DNA of 48,965 bases, taken from Bacteroidetes bacterium UBA5697 (lineage in GTDB: Bacteria > Bacteroidota > Bacteroidia > B-17B0 > Aurantibacillaceae). The stretch covers positions 1 through 48,965 of the forward strand of contig DIHL01000020.1 of assembly GCA_002420145.1 (NCBI GenBank), written 5' to 3'. The notes beneath the pieces are model-generated. The model worked only from the letters and a program-made list of their open reading frames with translations, did no database searches and had not been told where the DNA came from. Positions 25,468 through 33,501 of the stretch are shown here, piece by piece (position 1 is the stretch's first letter; the number at the start of each line of letters is the position of its first letter). A program made the translations under genes and the position numbers.

Positions 25468-25958
25468 TTTCTTTCGAATTTTTGAAAGGTGAAATCAAAT
25501 TTATTTTTTTCGTCAGCAAAATGTTTTTCTTCCCATACCAAATCAAATTTAGATTTGTCAATTTCAGGAAAGTAAACATCCCCATCAATCACTGTATGCA
25601 CTAAGGTTATATAAATAGTATCTGCAGAATCTATGGATTGCTTATATATTTCGCCACCACCAATGATAAATACTTCATTCTCTGCATGCAATTTCACTAA
25701 AGCCTCATCAATACTTCCAACAACCGTTAAATCAAATTGCTTATCCGCATTAAAATTTTTATCTCTTGTAATCACTACATTTTGTCTGCCTGGCAAAGTC
25801 CTTCCAATCGATTGAAACGTTTTTCGCCCCATAATAACAGGACAACCCATTGTGGTTGTTTTAAAAAATTTTAAATCAGCTGGCAAATGCCAAAGCAATT
25901 GATTGTCTTTACCAATAGCATGATTTAAAGATGTAGCTACAATAATTGATACTTTCAT
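25464..25958 (-). CDS. folA: Dihydrofolate reductase
   Basis: It reduces dihydrofolate to tetrahydrofolate with NADPH for one-carbon metabolism. The 164-residue length is standard. Motifs: IVATSLNHAIGKDNQLLWHLPADLKFFK near the start with the usual W, P and the Asp at D28, GRKTFQSIGRTLPGRQNVVITR, and IIGGGEIYKQSI. It heads a two-gene unit with the downstream exonuclease. No thyA is nearby. Confidence 0.96.
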   Translation of the reverse strand: MKVSIIVATSLNHAIGKDNQLLWHLPADLKFFKTTTMGCPVIMGRKTFQSIGRTLPGRQNVVITRDKNFNADKQFDLTVVGSIDEALVKLHAENEVFIIGGGEIYKQSIDSADTIYITLVHTVIDGDVYFPEIDKSKFDLVWEEKHFADEKNKFDFTFQKFERK

Positions 25959-25984
25959 AATTTTACTTGTTCTCGACTACGCTC

Positions 25985-26000
25985 TCACGCCAAGGCGTGA
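25985..26000. repeat. TCACGCC/GGCGTGA palindrome
   Basis: A 7-bp perfect stem with a 2-base centre lies beside a TTCTCGAC fragment of the dispersed repeat family. A related CACGC hairpin lies at 26433 on the other side of the small repeat-protein gene. No T-run follows, so it is not a clear terminator. Confidence 0.5.
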
Positions 26001-26009
26001 TGACAATAT

Positions 26010-26414
26010 TTAATATGCTAAATCTTCGATAAAGAAAAAGAAAACAACAGCAGCTACCCACTCTTTCTTCACTCCTTTACAATCACCAATTCTACTTCCG
26101 TTATAATAAATATCTCCGTCTTCTTCTATTTGACCGATACGGCTACCATTTTTATAAACGTCACCATCATTTTCAATCTGCCCAACTCTACTTCCATTTT
26201 TATAAATATCGCCATCTGATTCAATTTGTCCAACTCTGCTTCCATTTACATAAACGTCTCCATCTGATTCTATTTGTCCTTTACGAGAACCACCAATATA
26301 AATATCTCCATCAGATTCTATTTCACCTTTTTTACTTCCTTTAATATAAAGACTTTGAGCAGAAATACTTGTGCAGAAAAATCCAGCAACTAAGATTAAG
26401 ATTAGTTTTTTCAT
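26010..26414 (-). CDS. Secreted protein with five 16-residue repeats
   Basis: The 134-residue protein has a signal peptide (MKKLILILVAGFFCTSISAQ) and then five back-to-back 16-residue units (residues 26-105) of the form GSRxGQIESDGDIYxN, plus a partial sixth. Each unit fits a beta-hairpin, so the protein may fold as a five-fold symmetric beta structure; the family name 5-fold beta-flower is used for similar Bacteroidota proteins, which I recall but cannot verify. A hydrophobic tail (VAAVVFFFFIEDLAY) closes it. The underlying DNA is a 48-bp tandem repeat, which can vary in copy number. Function is unknown. Confidence 0.8.
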   Translation of the reverse strand: MKKLILILVAGFFCTSISAQSLYIKGSKKGEIESDGDIYIGGSRKGQIESDGDVYVNGSRVGQIESDGDIYKNGSRVGQIENDGDVYKNGSRIGQIEEDGDIYYNGSRIGDCKGVKKEWVAAVVFFFFIEDLAY

Positions 26415-26432
26415 GTGTTATTGTTTTAAAAA

Positions 26433-26458
26433 TGAAATCACGCCTTAGCGTGATTTCA
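26433..26458. repeat. TGAAATCACGC hairpin between kdsA and the repeat-protein gene
   Basis: TGAAATCACGC and GCGTGATTTCA form an 11-bp perfect stem with a CTTA loop. It could end kdsA transcription, but there is no T-run; it shares the CACGC core with the palindrome at 25985. Confidence 0.5.
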
Positions 26459-26480
26459 CATATTTATGGTTATTATCAAA

Positions 26481-27314
26481 TTAATCTCTGTATTTCACTT
26501 CCACATTATGAAGTTCAATAATTGGTTTTAAGAACTCTTCTAAATCAGTAACGCATAATTGAGAAGCTGCATCACATAAAGCCGTTTCTGGATTAGGATG
26601 TGTTTCGATAAACATTCCATCAATACCACTTGCTACACCTGCTCTTGCTAATACTGGTAAAAACTCACGAGCTCCACCTTTTTTATCAGAACTTGGGATA
26701 CCATATTTACGCACACAGTGAGTTACATCAAATACAACTGGGTAACCAATATTATTCATATGATAAAACGCACGAGGATCAACAATTAAATCATTGTAAC
26801 CAAAAGAGTATCCTCTCTCTGTTAAAATCACTTGATCATTTCCACTATCAATACATTTTTGCACGGGATGCTTCATATTATCTGGCGCTAAAAACTGACC
26901 GTGTTTAATATTAATCACACGTCCTGTTTTTGCAGAAGCCACTAATAATGATGATTGCATACATAAGTATGCTGGAATTTGCAATACATCACACACATCT
27001 GCTGCTGCTGCTGCTTGATCATGAGAGTGAATATCGGTTAAAACAGGAAAACCAAATTGTGCTTTGATTTTACCAAGCATTTCACAACCTTTAATTAATC
27101 CTGGCCCTTGGTAGTAACTTAAACTACTACGGTTATCTTTTGTGAAAGATGATTTGTAAATAATTTTGATTTTTAAACGCTCTTGAACTTCTCTTAATTT
27201 CTCAGCGGTTTTCATCATAATAGATTCTTCTTCTATTACGCAAGGCCCTGAAATCAAGAATAATTCTTTACTTCCGCACTCAATATCTCCTACTTTTACT
27301 ATTTTTTTACTCAT
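26481..27314 (-). CDS. kdsA: 3-deoxy-8-phosphooctulonate synthase
   Basis: KdsA condenses phosphoenolpyruvate with arabinose 5-phosphate to Kdo 8-phosphate, the first committed step of the lipopolysaccharide inner-core sugar Kdo. The 277-residue TIM-barrel enzyme shows LFLISGPCVIEEE, YKSSFTKDNRSS, IKHGQFLAPDNM, VFDVTHCVRKYG and DGMFIETHPNPETALCD, all standard for the family. It lies downstream of kdnA and kdnB on the same strand, which couples Kdo formation with amination at C8. A hairpin at 26433 follows. Confidence 0.96.
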   Translation of the reverse strand: MSKKIVKVGDIECGSKELFLISGPCVIEEESIMMKTAEKLREVQERLKIKIIYKSSFTKDNRSSLSYYQGPGLIKGCEMLGKIKAQFGFPVLTDIHSHDQAAAAADVCDVLQIPAYLCMQSSLLVASAKTGRVINIKHGQFLAPDNMKHPVQKCIDSGNDQVILTERGYSFGYNDLIVDPRAFYHMNNIGYPVVFDVTHCVRKYGIPSSDKKGGAREFLPVLARAGVASGIDGMFIETHPNPETALCDAASQLCVTDLEEFLKPIIELHNVEVKYRD

Positions 27315-27338
27315 TGTATTTTGGTTTTAATTTTTGTT

Positions 27339-27390
27339 ACTTCGATTGCGAAGTGTATCAAGATGTTCTCGACTCCGCTCGAACTGACAA
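27339..27390. repeat. Dispersed palindromic repeat fragment between kdnB and kdsA
   Basis: ACTTCG/CGAAGT form a small stem (27339-27354), followed by TTCTCGACTCCGCTCGAACTG, in part a match to the composite repeat at 23564. It interrupts the otherwise tight kdn-kdsA row. Confidence 0.5.
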
Positions 27391-27393
27391 GGT

Positions 27394-28476
27394 TTACAAT
27401 CTTCTAAATAAATTTTTAATATAATCCATCGTAGCAATTTCTTTATAATTATCACCAAATGCATGGTTCCACATAAATGGTAAATTGTAAGATACTTGTG
27501 CCATGGCTGTAATTTGTTCTTCTGTCCAGTCTTTACTCAAGTTTTGTGGTAATTCGATTTTATGCTTTTCAATCATTTGCATAAACTCACTATGACCTTT
27601 TAAGTATATATCTCCTAAGTGTTGAAAAATTAAACAGTTTGCATAACAGTGACGAGTTCCTAAAACCATTGATAAGCCATAACTTAAAGCGTGGCAAACA
27701 CCAACTTCGCTATATGTTAAACTTAAACCTCCCATTAAAGAAGCGACCATTAACTTATCATCGTTTTCAGGCGTGCGACCTGCATTTTCCCCTAAATAAA
27801 CTTCTCTGCAAAGCTTTAACGATTGCTCACCATAGGCTAAACTAAACGCATTGTTTCTAATTCCTGTTTCAGATTCAATACAGTGAATGTAAGTATCCAT
27901 TCCTGTATAAAACCACCAATCAGTTGGAACAGATGCAATTAATTCTGGATCTAAAATCACTTGATTAAAAACCGTCCAATCACATTTTAATCCTAATTTT
28001 TTTTCAGGCCCTGTTAATACAGCTGTCATTGATACTTCAGCTCCAGTACCAGAAATAGTAGGAACACCTAAATGATAAATACCAGGCTTCTTTACTAAGT
28101 TTAATCCTTGATATAAAGTGGATGAACCTTCATTGGTTAACATTAATGATAAAGCTTTCGCAATATCCATAATACTACCACCGCCTATTCCAATCACACC
28201 ACTTGGTAAACCTTGCTTTGCTAAAATTTCATCACGTAACAAATCTATTTGCTCAGTTTTAGGTTCGTGAGGATCAACATCAATGTAATAAATTAAATCC
28301 TCTGGTTTGTTTTGTAATTTATTTGATAAAGGTTTTCCTTTAAAATAATTATCAACCACATAAACAAAGTAGTTTTTATTTTCTTTACGAATAGGTTCAA
28401 CAGTTTCTGCTAATTGAGCAAACGAACCACGACCGTATGTTACTTTATCAATGTTTTTAAAATTTTTGTGTTGCAT
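27394..28476 (-). CDS. kdnB: Kdo 8-oxidase, iron-containing alcohol dehydrogenase family
   Basis: KdnB of Shewanella oxidizes the C8 hydroxyl of Kdo to an aldehyde for transamination. This 360-residue protein has the group III iron-ADH layout: NAD-binding GIGGGSIMDIAKALS near residue 96, TISGTGAEVSMTAVL, and metal-ligand positions in GMDTYIHCIES, GVCHALSYGL and LGTRHCYANC. The identification over other iron alcohol dehydrogenases rests on its sequence pattern together with kdnA directly upstream (eight-base gap) and kdsA downstream. Likely cytosolic. Confidence 0.88.
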   Translation of the reverse strand: MQHKNFKNIDKVTYGRGSFAQLAETVEPIRKENKNYFVYVVDNYFKGKPLSNKLQNKPEDLIYYIDVDPHEPKTEQIDLLRDEILAKQGLPSGVIGIGGGSIMDIAKALSLMLTNEGSSTLYQGLNLVKKPGIYHLGVPTISGTGAEVSMTAVLTGPEKKLGLKCDWTVFNQVILDPELIASVPTDWWFYTGMDTYIHCIESETGIRNNAFSLAYGEQSLKLCREVYLGENAGRTPENDDKLMVASLMGGLSLTYSEVGVCHALSYGLSMVLGTRHCYANCLIFQHLGDIYLKGHSEFMQMIEKHKIELPQNLSKDWTEEQITAMAQVSYNLPFMWNHAFGDNYKEIATMDYIKNLFRRL

Positions 28477-28483
28477 TTTTTAT

Positions 28484-29692
28484 TTAAGCATTAACAGGCT
28501 TCATAGCCTTTGTAGCACATTCGGAAATTTTAGCAGCTAAGGTTTTTAATTCCTCCTCAGTCCAAGTACAGCGAATACCAAAAGAAATTAAACGACCTAC
28601 AACTGCTTGAGTTTTAGGAATATCTAAATTATTATAATCTTGAGGCGCTCCTAATAATTGAATTGGCAATTTAGAAGCTGTTTTTAAACCTTTAATATGT
28701 TCCCATTGATTAATAAAGTGATACATGTTTGTAAACCAATAGTTAAATCCTGTAACTCCTGCTTTATTAAATTCATCAACTGTACGTTTAGCTGTTTCAG
28801 TATCAGGCATTAAGATGTTTAAGAATGTTCCTGAGTCTCCATTATCATCTCCTAATTTAGAGAAACTAATTCCTTGTACTTTAGATAATTCTTTTTGTAA
28901 GAACGCTTTGTTTTTTAAATTAGCTGTACGAATAGCTGCTACTTTACGAGTTTGAGCTGCACCTACTGCTGCATGTAATTCAGAAATACGGTAATTAAAT
29001 CCAATAATTGGGTGATTTTCCATACCACGGTTATTTCCAACATGGTCGTGACCATGATCGCAGTAACTATCCGCTAATTTGTAAACATTCTCATCGTTTG
29101 TTACAAAAATACCACCTTCACCTGCGGTTGCAATTTTAAAGAAGTCGAATGAATAGGCACCAGCACTACCAAATAAACCAGTAGCAGTTCCTTTGTATGA
29201 CGCTGCAAATGCTTGACCAGCATCTTCTACTAATTTTAAATTATGTTCTTTGACCACGGCCATGATTTCATCCATGTTAGCGTTACCACCACACATGTGA
29301 ACTAAACAAACTGCTTTTGTTTTTGGAGTAATTACTTTTTTAATGCCTTCTGCACTTAAGCATAATGTTTCGTCAATCTCAGCAAATACAGGTAAAGCAC
29401 CAAGCATTAAAACTGCTTCAATAGTTGCAATGTATGTAAAAGGAGGGCAAATTACTTCGTCGCCTGTTCCAATACCACTTGCTGCTAAAGCCGCTAAAAT
29501 AGCTGCTGAACCATTTGATACTGCTAATGCATATTTTGCTCCTGTTATTTTTTTAGCTTCTGCTTCAAAATCTTTTGCTTTCCAAATATTATTACGTTGT
29601 GCATCATGATTAAAACGGAACATAATTCCAGTTGATAACACATCTTCAATTTCCTTGCGCTCTTCAGCGCCAAATAATTCAGTTCCTGGCAT
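28484..29692 (-). CDS. kdnA: 8-amino-Kdo aminotransferase (DegT/DnrJ/EryC1/StrS family)
   Basis: KdnA transfers an amino group to the KdnB product, giving 8-amino-3,8-dideoxy-Kdo (Kdo8N). The 402-residue PLP enzyme has YALAVSNGSAAILAAL, GDEVICPPFTYIATIEA, the pyridine-contacting D157 in VEDAGQAFAA, and the Schiff-base lysine K186 in SFDFFKIATAGEGG. Neighbouring kdnB and kdsA set the substrate. Kdo8N occurs in place of Kdo in some Shewanella and Bacteroidota lipopolysaccharides; in Shewanella it raises polymyxin resistance. The eight-base gap to kdnB indicates an operon. Confidence 0.9.
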   Translation of the reverse strand: MPGTELFGAEERKEIEDVLSTGIMFRFNHDAQRNNIWKAKDFEAEAKKITGAKYALAVSNGSAAILAALAASGIGTGDEVICPPFTYIATIEAVLMLGALPVFAEIDETLCLSAEGIKKVITPKTKAVCLVHMCGGNANMDEIMAVVKEHNLKLVEDAGQAFAASYKGTATGLFGSAGAYSFDFFKIATAGEGGIFVTNDENVYKLADSYCDHGHDHVGNNRGMENHPIIGFNYRISELHAAVGAAQTRKVAAIRTANLKNKAFLQKELSKVQGISFSKLGDDNGDSGTFLNILMPDTETAKRTVDEFNKAGVTGFNYWFTNMYHFINQWEHIKGLKTASKLPIQLLGAPQDYNNLDIPKTQAVVGRLISFGIRCTWTEEELKTLAAKISECATKAMKPVNA

Positions 29693-29723
29693 TGTATTGA
29701 TTTTTAGTTATTTGTGTAAATAT

Positions 29724-30185
29724 TTAATTAGGTAAAAATTCAAAAGTATTCAGTTCATCAATTACTCCAAAATTTACAGAAGACATTTTTCCGTTTTCGA
29801 AATAACAATCCAAACCTGCTTCATCAAAGCTTAAACGCTTTTCTCCCCAATCTTGTCTTTCTGTATCAGTAAGCGTATAGTTATGTTCTTTCATTAAATC
29901 CGTTAATTGTTGTTCGTTTAATGAAAATAATTTCTTTCCAAACAACAATGTATCTTCATTATCTACTTCCACACTTCCAAACTTCATAGAGTTTTTGTTA
30001 TCAAAGAACAAAGAAAATCCTGAGTCCCAATAATGATAAACCGTACAAGAAGTTTCTAAAATGTTATCATCTAATACTTGAATTTCTTCTGGTTTTCCAA
30101 AAACTAATTCGGCATCAACAGCTGATACACCAAAATTTAATGTGCAAAATCCCTTTAATAAATTTATCTGAGGTGTGAAGTCCAT
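29724..30185 (-). CDS. Unknown protein at the head of the kdnA-kdnB-kdsA operon
   Basis: I do not recognise this 153-residue soluble protein. It has no signal peptide or membrane helix and is mixed alpha/beta, with FGKPEEIQVLDDNILETSCTVYHYW and SFDEAGLDCYFENGKMSSVNF as its most distinctive stretches. It starts 31 bases upstream of kdnA on the same strand and is probably cotranscribed. A TACTTTTA box nine bases before its ATG may be the operon's promoter. A role in Kdo8N formation is only guessed from position. Confidence 0.75.
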   Translation of the reverse strand: MDFTPQINLLKGFCTLNFGVSAVDAELVFGKPEEIQVLDDNILETSCTVYHYWDSGFSLFFDNKNSMKFGSVEVDNEDTLLFGKKLFSLNEQQLTDLMKEHNYTLTDTERQDWGEKRLSFDEAGLDCYFENGKMSSVNFGVIDELNTFEFLPN

Positions 30186-30262
30186 AACTGACTATAAAAG
30201 TAAGGCTAATAGCCAGTAAAAACAAGTCAAGAAAATAAATTAAAAAAAAAATAAAAAAAGTT

Positions 30263-30292
30263 TTGCTAGTATAAAAATCGTTTATATATTTG
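30263..30292 (+). promoter_or_regulatory. Promoter of tRNA-Lys
   Basis: TTG at 30263-30265, a 19-base spacer and TATATTTG at 30285-30292 match the Bacteroidota promoter. The tRNA begins 35 bases downstream. Confidence 0.75.
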
Positions 30293-30326
30293 CAGCCCGA
30301 AAAGGAAACAACGTTCTTAAATTCAT

Positions 30327-30399
30327 GATTCTGTAGCTCAGTTGGTAGAGCAATACACTTTTAATGTATGGGCCCTGGGTTCGAGTCCCAGCAGGATCA
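30327..30399 (+). tRNA. tRNA-Lys (anticodon TTT)
   Basis: A full cloverleaf is seen: acceptor stem GATTCTG/CAGGATC with one wobble, D arm AGCTCAGTTGGTAGAGC, anticodon stem ATACA/TGTAT with loop CTTTTAA (anticodon at 30360-30362), and T arm CTGGGTTCGAGTCCCAG. Discriminator A; the CCA is not encoded. Confidence 0.97.
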
Positions 30400-30424
30400 C
30401 AAGAATAGTAAACGATTCGGTATT

Positions 30425-30457
30425 AAGCCCTTAAATGAAAATTTAAGGGCTTTTTTA
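30425..30457. terminator. Terminator after tRNA-Lys
   Basis: AAGCCCTTAAAT and ATTTAAGGGCTT form a 12-bp stem with a GAAA loop and a T-run. On the other strand it could also stop transcription of the convergent RNase H gene. Confidence 0.9.
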
Positions 30458-30480
30458 TTTCTATCATTTTTTAATAAAAC

Positions 30481-30948
30481 TTATATCATTTGCTTAACAG
30501 CCTCTCTCACAAGCTGTCTTGATAATTTATCGACTTCGATATTATAATTAATCACGGCTGTTGCCTTTTGATGTGCTTTAATTTTCACAAACTCCACTTT
30601 AATGGTTGATAAGAGTAACAACAACTCTTTCACTAAATCTATATTTCTAATATCATTTCCTGCTTTAGTCGTATAATCACTCGTTAAAAATTTCGACTGG
30701 CGACTTACCAATCCAATAACATACTGACTGTCAGACACTACCTTCAACTCTCGAATTGTTGGAAAATGTTGTAAAACGTAATTTATAGAATTAATTACCG
30801 CTAAAATCTCCATTCGATTATGAGTTGTATTTTCTTCTTTACCACTTAAAATTATTTTTTGAGCATCTACTAATATAACTGAAGCCCAAGCTCCTACGCA
30901 TTTTTGCGTGTGACAAGAACCATCTGTATATATTTCAACAAAACTCAT
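30481..30948 (-). CDS. rnhA: Ribonuclease H family protein
   Basis: RNase HI cuts the RNA of RNA-DNA hybrids. The 155-residue protein has the full catalytic set: D9 in EIYTDGSCH, E47 in HNRMEILAV, D73 in VVSDSQYVIG, H126 in KIKAHQ and D140 in NIEVDKLSRQ. The length is usual for bacterial RNase HI. It is a single gene converging with the tRNA-Lys unit; a TATCTTTC box upstream of the ATG may be its promoter. The symbol follows family membership and does not exclude a second RNase HI elsewhere. Confidence 0.92.
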   Translation of the reverse strand: MSFVEIYTDGSCHTQKCVGAWASVILVDAQKIILSGKEENTTHNRMEILAVINSINYVLQHFPTIRELKVVSDSQYVIGLVSRQSKFLTSDYTTKAGNDIRNIDLVKELLLLLSTIKVEFVKIKAHQKATAVINYNIEVDKLSRQLVREAVKQMI

Positions 30949-31008
30949 AATTAAGAAACTGAAAGATAGAAACTATTTAGAGTGAAACAACAGATTAATT
31001 ATTTTAAC

Positions 31009-31016
31009 TAGATTTG
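31009..31016 (+). promoter_or_regulatory. Putative -7 box of the DUF1415 gene
   Basis: TAGATTTG matches TAnnTTTG and ends 14 bases before the ATG. No TTG at -33. Confidence 0.4.
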
Positions 31017-31030
31017 ACAAGAGATAAAAA

Positions 31031-31576
31031 ATGAGTACTGAAGAAGAAAAAATAATAGAACAAACTAATAACTGGATTAAATCAGTAGTGATTGATTGTA
31101 ATTTTTGTCCTTTTGCAGCCAAAGCGGTAATGAAAAAAACAATCCGCTACATTATTAAGTCAAATGTAAACATGAATGATAGTTTAGCTGCTTTAAAAGA
31201 GGAATTAGATTATCTAGAAACTGATACAGATATTGAAACCAGCTTTATCATTTTCGAAAATGATTTTAAAGATTTTGATGATTACCTAGACTTAGTAAAA
31301 AAATCAGAAAAGCTTTTAACTAAAGAAAACTATGATGGCGTTTATCAAATAGCAAGTTTTCATCCTGATTATTGTTTTGCAGGAGAAGATGAAAACGATC
31401 CTGCAAATTATACCAATCGCTCTATTTATCCAATGTTACATATTTTAAGAGAAGAGAGTTTAACAAAAGCCTTAAGTTTATATCCTAATCCTGAATTAAT
31501 TCCTCAACACAATATTGATTTTGCAAGACAAAAAGGCTTACAATATATGCAAATGCTTAGAGCGGCTTGTTTGTAA
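31031..31576 (+). CDS. DUF1415 protein
   Basis: The 181-residue soluble protein matches DUF1415: NWIKSVVIDCNFCPFAAKAV near the start with an invariant CxxCPFA motif, IIFENDFKDFDDYLDLV, QIASFHPDYCFAGEDENDPANYTNRSIYP and a hydrophobic end. The two cysteines of CNFC and conserved His/Asp residues suggest an enzyme or metal site, but the family has no assigned function. It precedes the cytochrome/propeller gene by 57 bases on the same strand. Confidence 0.85.
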   Translation: MSTEEEKIIEQTNNWIKSVVIDCNFCPFAAKAVMKKTIRYIIKSNVNMNDSLAALKEELDYLETDTDIETSFIIFENDFKDFDDYLDLVKKSEKLLTKENYDGVYQIASFHPDYCFAGEDENDPANYTNRSIYPMLHILREESLTKALSLYPNPELIPQHNIDFARQKGLQYMQMLRAACL

Positions 31577-31633
31577 TATTATTTATACTTTTTATATTTA
31601 AATTCCAGCTAGCTTTTGTACCTTTATACAGCA

Positions 31634-33088
31634 ATGCGGAATTCGGTTATACATATTTTTTATTCAAGCATCATTGTATTAGCTATTATAACTTCAGCTT
31701 GTACAAAAGATTCTGCACCACCAACTTTCGGAGGCTTTCCTACCCAAATTGGTGAAATTTTTACTTACAAATGCGCAACCTCTGGTTGTCACAACGAAGC
31801 AAGTTACAAAGGTGCTGCTGATTTAAATCTAAGTTCTTATGCTTCTCTTTTTAAAGGTTCAAACAATGGCTCTCCAGTTATTCCTTTTCGTAGTGATTTT
31901 TCTTCTCTATGTTATTTTATAAATACGTATGCTGATTTAGGTCCAAAAAATAGTCCCACAATGCCTTTATACAAATCTCCATTAAGCCGAGAAGAGGTTC
32001 AAACAATTAAAACGTGGATTGACAATGGTGCACCTGATATTAATGGCAATATTATGTGGAGCGATAATCCAAACAGAAAAAAATATTATGTTTTAAATCA
32101 AGGCTGCGATGTAGTAACGGTATTTGATGCCACTACTCAATTACCAATGCGATATATTAATGTTGGAAATAATTCTTCTGTTTCTGAAAGCCCACATATG
32201 ATTCGTGTTTCTCCAGATGGAAAATACTGGTATGTGATATTTGTTGCCAATAATATTTTACAAAAATACAGGACATCAGACGACAGCTTTGTTGGAGAAG
32301 TAAGTTTGGGAGCTTATCAAAATTGGAATACCATTACCATTAGTAATGATGGCAAAAGAGCGTATTGTGTTTCGTGGCAAACAAATAGTCGTTTAGCCAT
32401 TGTTGATATTGAAAACATGACATTATTATACAATGTAGGTGGTGGAAATTTTTCAGACGCTCATGGTGTTGCTTTAAACAAAACAAACGATACCATATAT
32501 ATTACACGTCAAACAGGAAACTACATTTTTAAAATTGATACTGCCTTAAATGGCTTTAACGAAGTGGCAATTGATGGTTCAGGTATTCCAAATCAAACAT
32601 CATCCTTAGACCCACATGAAATTATTTTTTCTCCAGATGGCTCCAAATATTTTGTGACTTGTCAAAAATCAAATCAAGTAAGAGTAATGAGTACTGCAGG
32701 TGATGTGTTGCTTCAAACTATCAGTACAGGATTGTATCCATTAGAGTTTGCTATAAGTAGTAGCAAAAACAAATTATATGTAGCTTGTCAAGATCATCCA
32801 AGTACATACCCAAACATAAAAGGTTCGGTTACTGTTATTGATATGACTACTTATCAATCTAGCAATTATTCTGTTGGTTACCAACCTCACGGTATTGCCT
32901 TAGATGAAGCTAACGGCTATGTGATTGTGGCTAGTAGAAACATTTTAAATAATGGCCCCACACCACATCATACTGGTGTTTGTGGAAGAAATGGATTTGT
33001 AAATTATTTTAATATTAACACCATGCAACTTCTTTCTAAAAAAACGGAAGTAGCATCCGACCCCTACTCTGTAGCATTTAGACCTTAA
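31634..33088 (+). CDS. Lipoprotein with c-type cytochrome-like domain and YVTN beta-propeller
   Basis: The 484-residue precursor starts at the ATG at 31634; a TTG start 18 bases earlier would extend the leader. The leader ends IITSAC, giving lipid-linked Cys23. Residues 35-140 look like a cytochrome c domain, with CATSGCH (C47, C52, H53) and a downstream TMP Met that could be the second axial ligand. The spacing is CX4CH, not CXXCH. Residues 145-484 are a YncE/lactonase-type propeller with ISPDG-like blades (VSPDGKYWYVIFV, FSPDGSKYFVTCQ). It is likely exposed on the periplasmic or outer face and involved in electron transfer or sugar/metabolite binding. The next gene starts on its last base. 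Confidence 0.82.
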   Translation: MRNSVIHIFYSSIIVLAIITSACTKDSAPPTFGGFPTQIGEIFTYKCATSGCHNEASYKGAADLNLSSYASLFKGSNNGSPVIPFRSDFSSLCYFINTYADLGPKNSPTMPLYKSPLSREEVQTIKTWIDNGAPDINGNIMWSDNPNRKKYYVLNQGCDVVTVFDATTQLPMRYINVGNNSSVSESPHMIRVSPDGKYWYVIFVANNILQKYRTSDDSFVGEVSLGAYQNWNTITISNDGKRAYCVSWQTNSRLAIVDIENMTLLYNVGGGNFSDAHGVALNKTNDTIYITRQTGNYIFKIDTALNGFNEVAIDGSGIPNQTSSLDPHEIIFSPDGSKYFVTCQKSNQVRVMSTAGDVLLQTISTGLYPLEFAISSSKNKLYVACQDHPSTYPNIKGSVTVIDMTTYQSSNYSVGYQPHGIALDEANGYVIVASRNILNNGPTPHHTGVCGRNGFVNYFNINTMQLLSKKTEVASDPYSVAFRP

Positions 33089-33498
33089 TGGATAGCAACT
33101 TAAAAAATAAAACAATTTTATTATTTGATGGCTATTGCAATCTCTGTCATTCGTCGGTGCAATTTGTTTTAAAGCACGAAAAAAATAACGACTTATATTT
33201 CACTTCTCTTCAATCTCCTTCAGGAATTGAAATTTTAAATCACTACTCAATTAATCCTAAAGAAACTGATAGTTTAGTTTTAATAGAAAAAAATAAAGCC
33301 TACATCAAATCATCTGCTGCACTTAGGGTGTCGAAATATTTAAAAGGACTTTATCCTATTGCGTTTGGGTTATTAATCATCCCATCTTTTATTAGAAATT
33401 GGGTATATGATTATGTCGCTAAAAATCGTTATAAATGGTATGGCAAAATGGACAACTGCCTTGTTCCTGATGGAAATTTATTAAAACGTTTTTTGTAG
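33088..33498 (+). CDS. DCC-family thiol-disulfide oxidoreductase-like protein (DUF393)
   Basis: The 136-residue protein begins ILLFDGYCNLCHSSVQF, the DxxCxxC signature of the DUF393/DCC family (predicted thioredoxin-like). ASSAALRVSKYLKG and VYDYVAKNRYKWYG complete the family pattern. It may act on disulfides, though activity is not shown for most members. A hydrophobic stretch near residue 92 may contact the membrane. Its ATG overlaps the stop of the cytochrome/propeller gene by one base, so the two are translationally coupled. Confidence 0.88.
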   Translation: MDSNLKNKTILLFDGYCNLCHSSVQFVLKHEKNNDLYFTSLQSPSGIEILNHYSINPKETDSLVLIEKNKAYIKSSAALRVSKYLKGLYPIAFGLLIIPSFIRNWVYDYVAKNRYKWYGKMDNCLVPDGNLLKRFL

Positions 33499-33501
33499 CC
33501 A

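Noticed and set aside
26630..26908. A 92-codon plus-strand frame
   Set aside because: It lies entirely opposite kdsA, which has full family motifs; it is a shadow frame.
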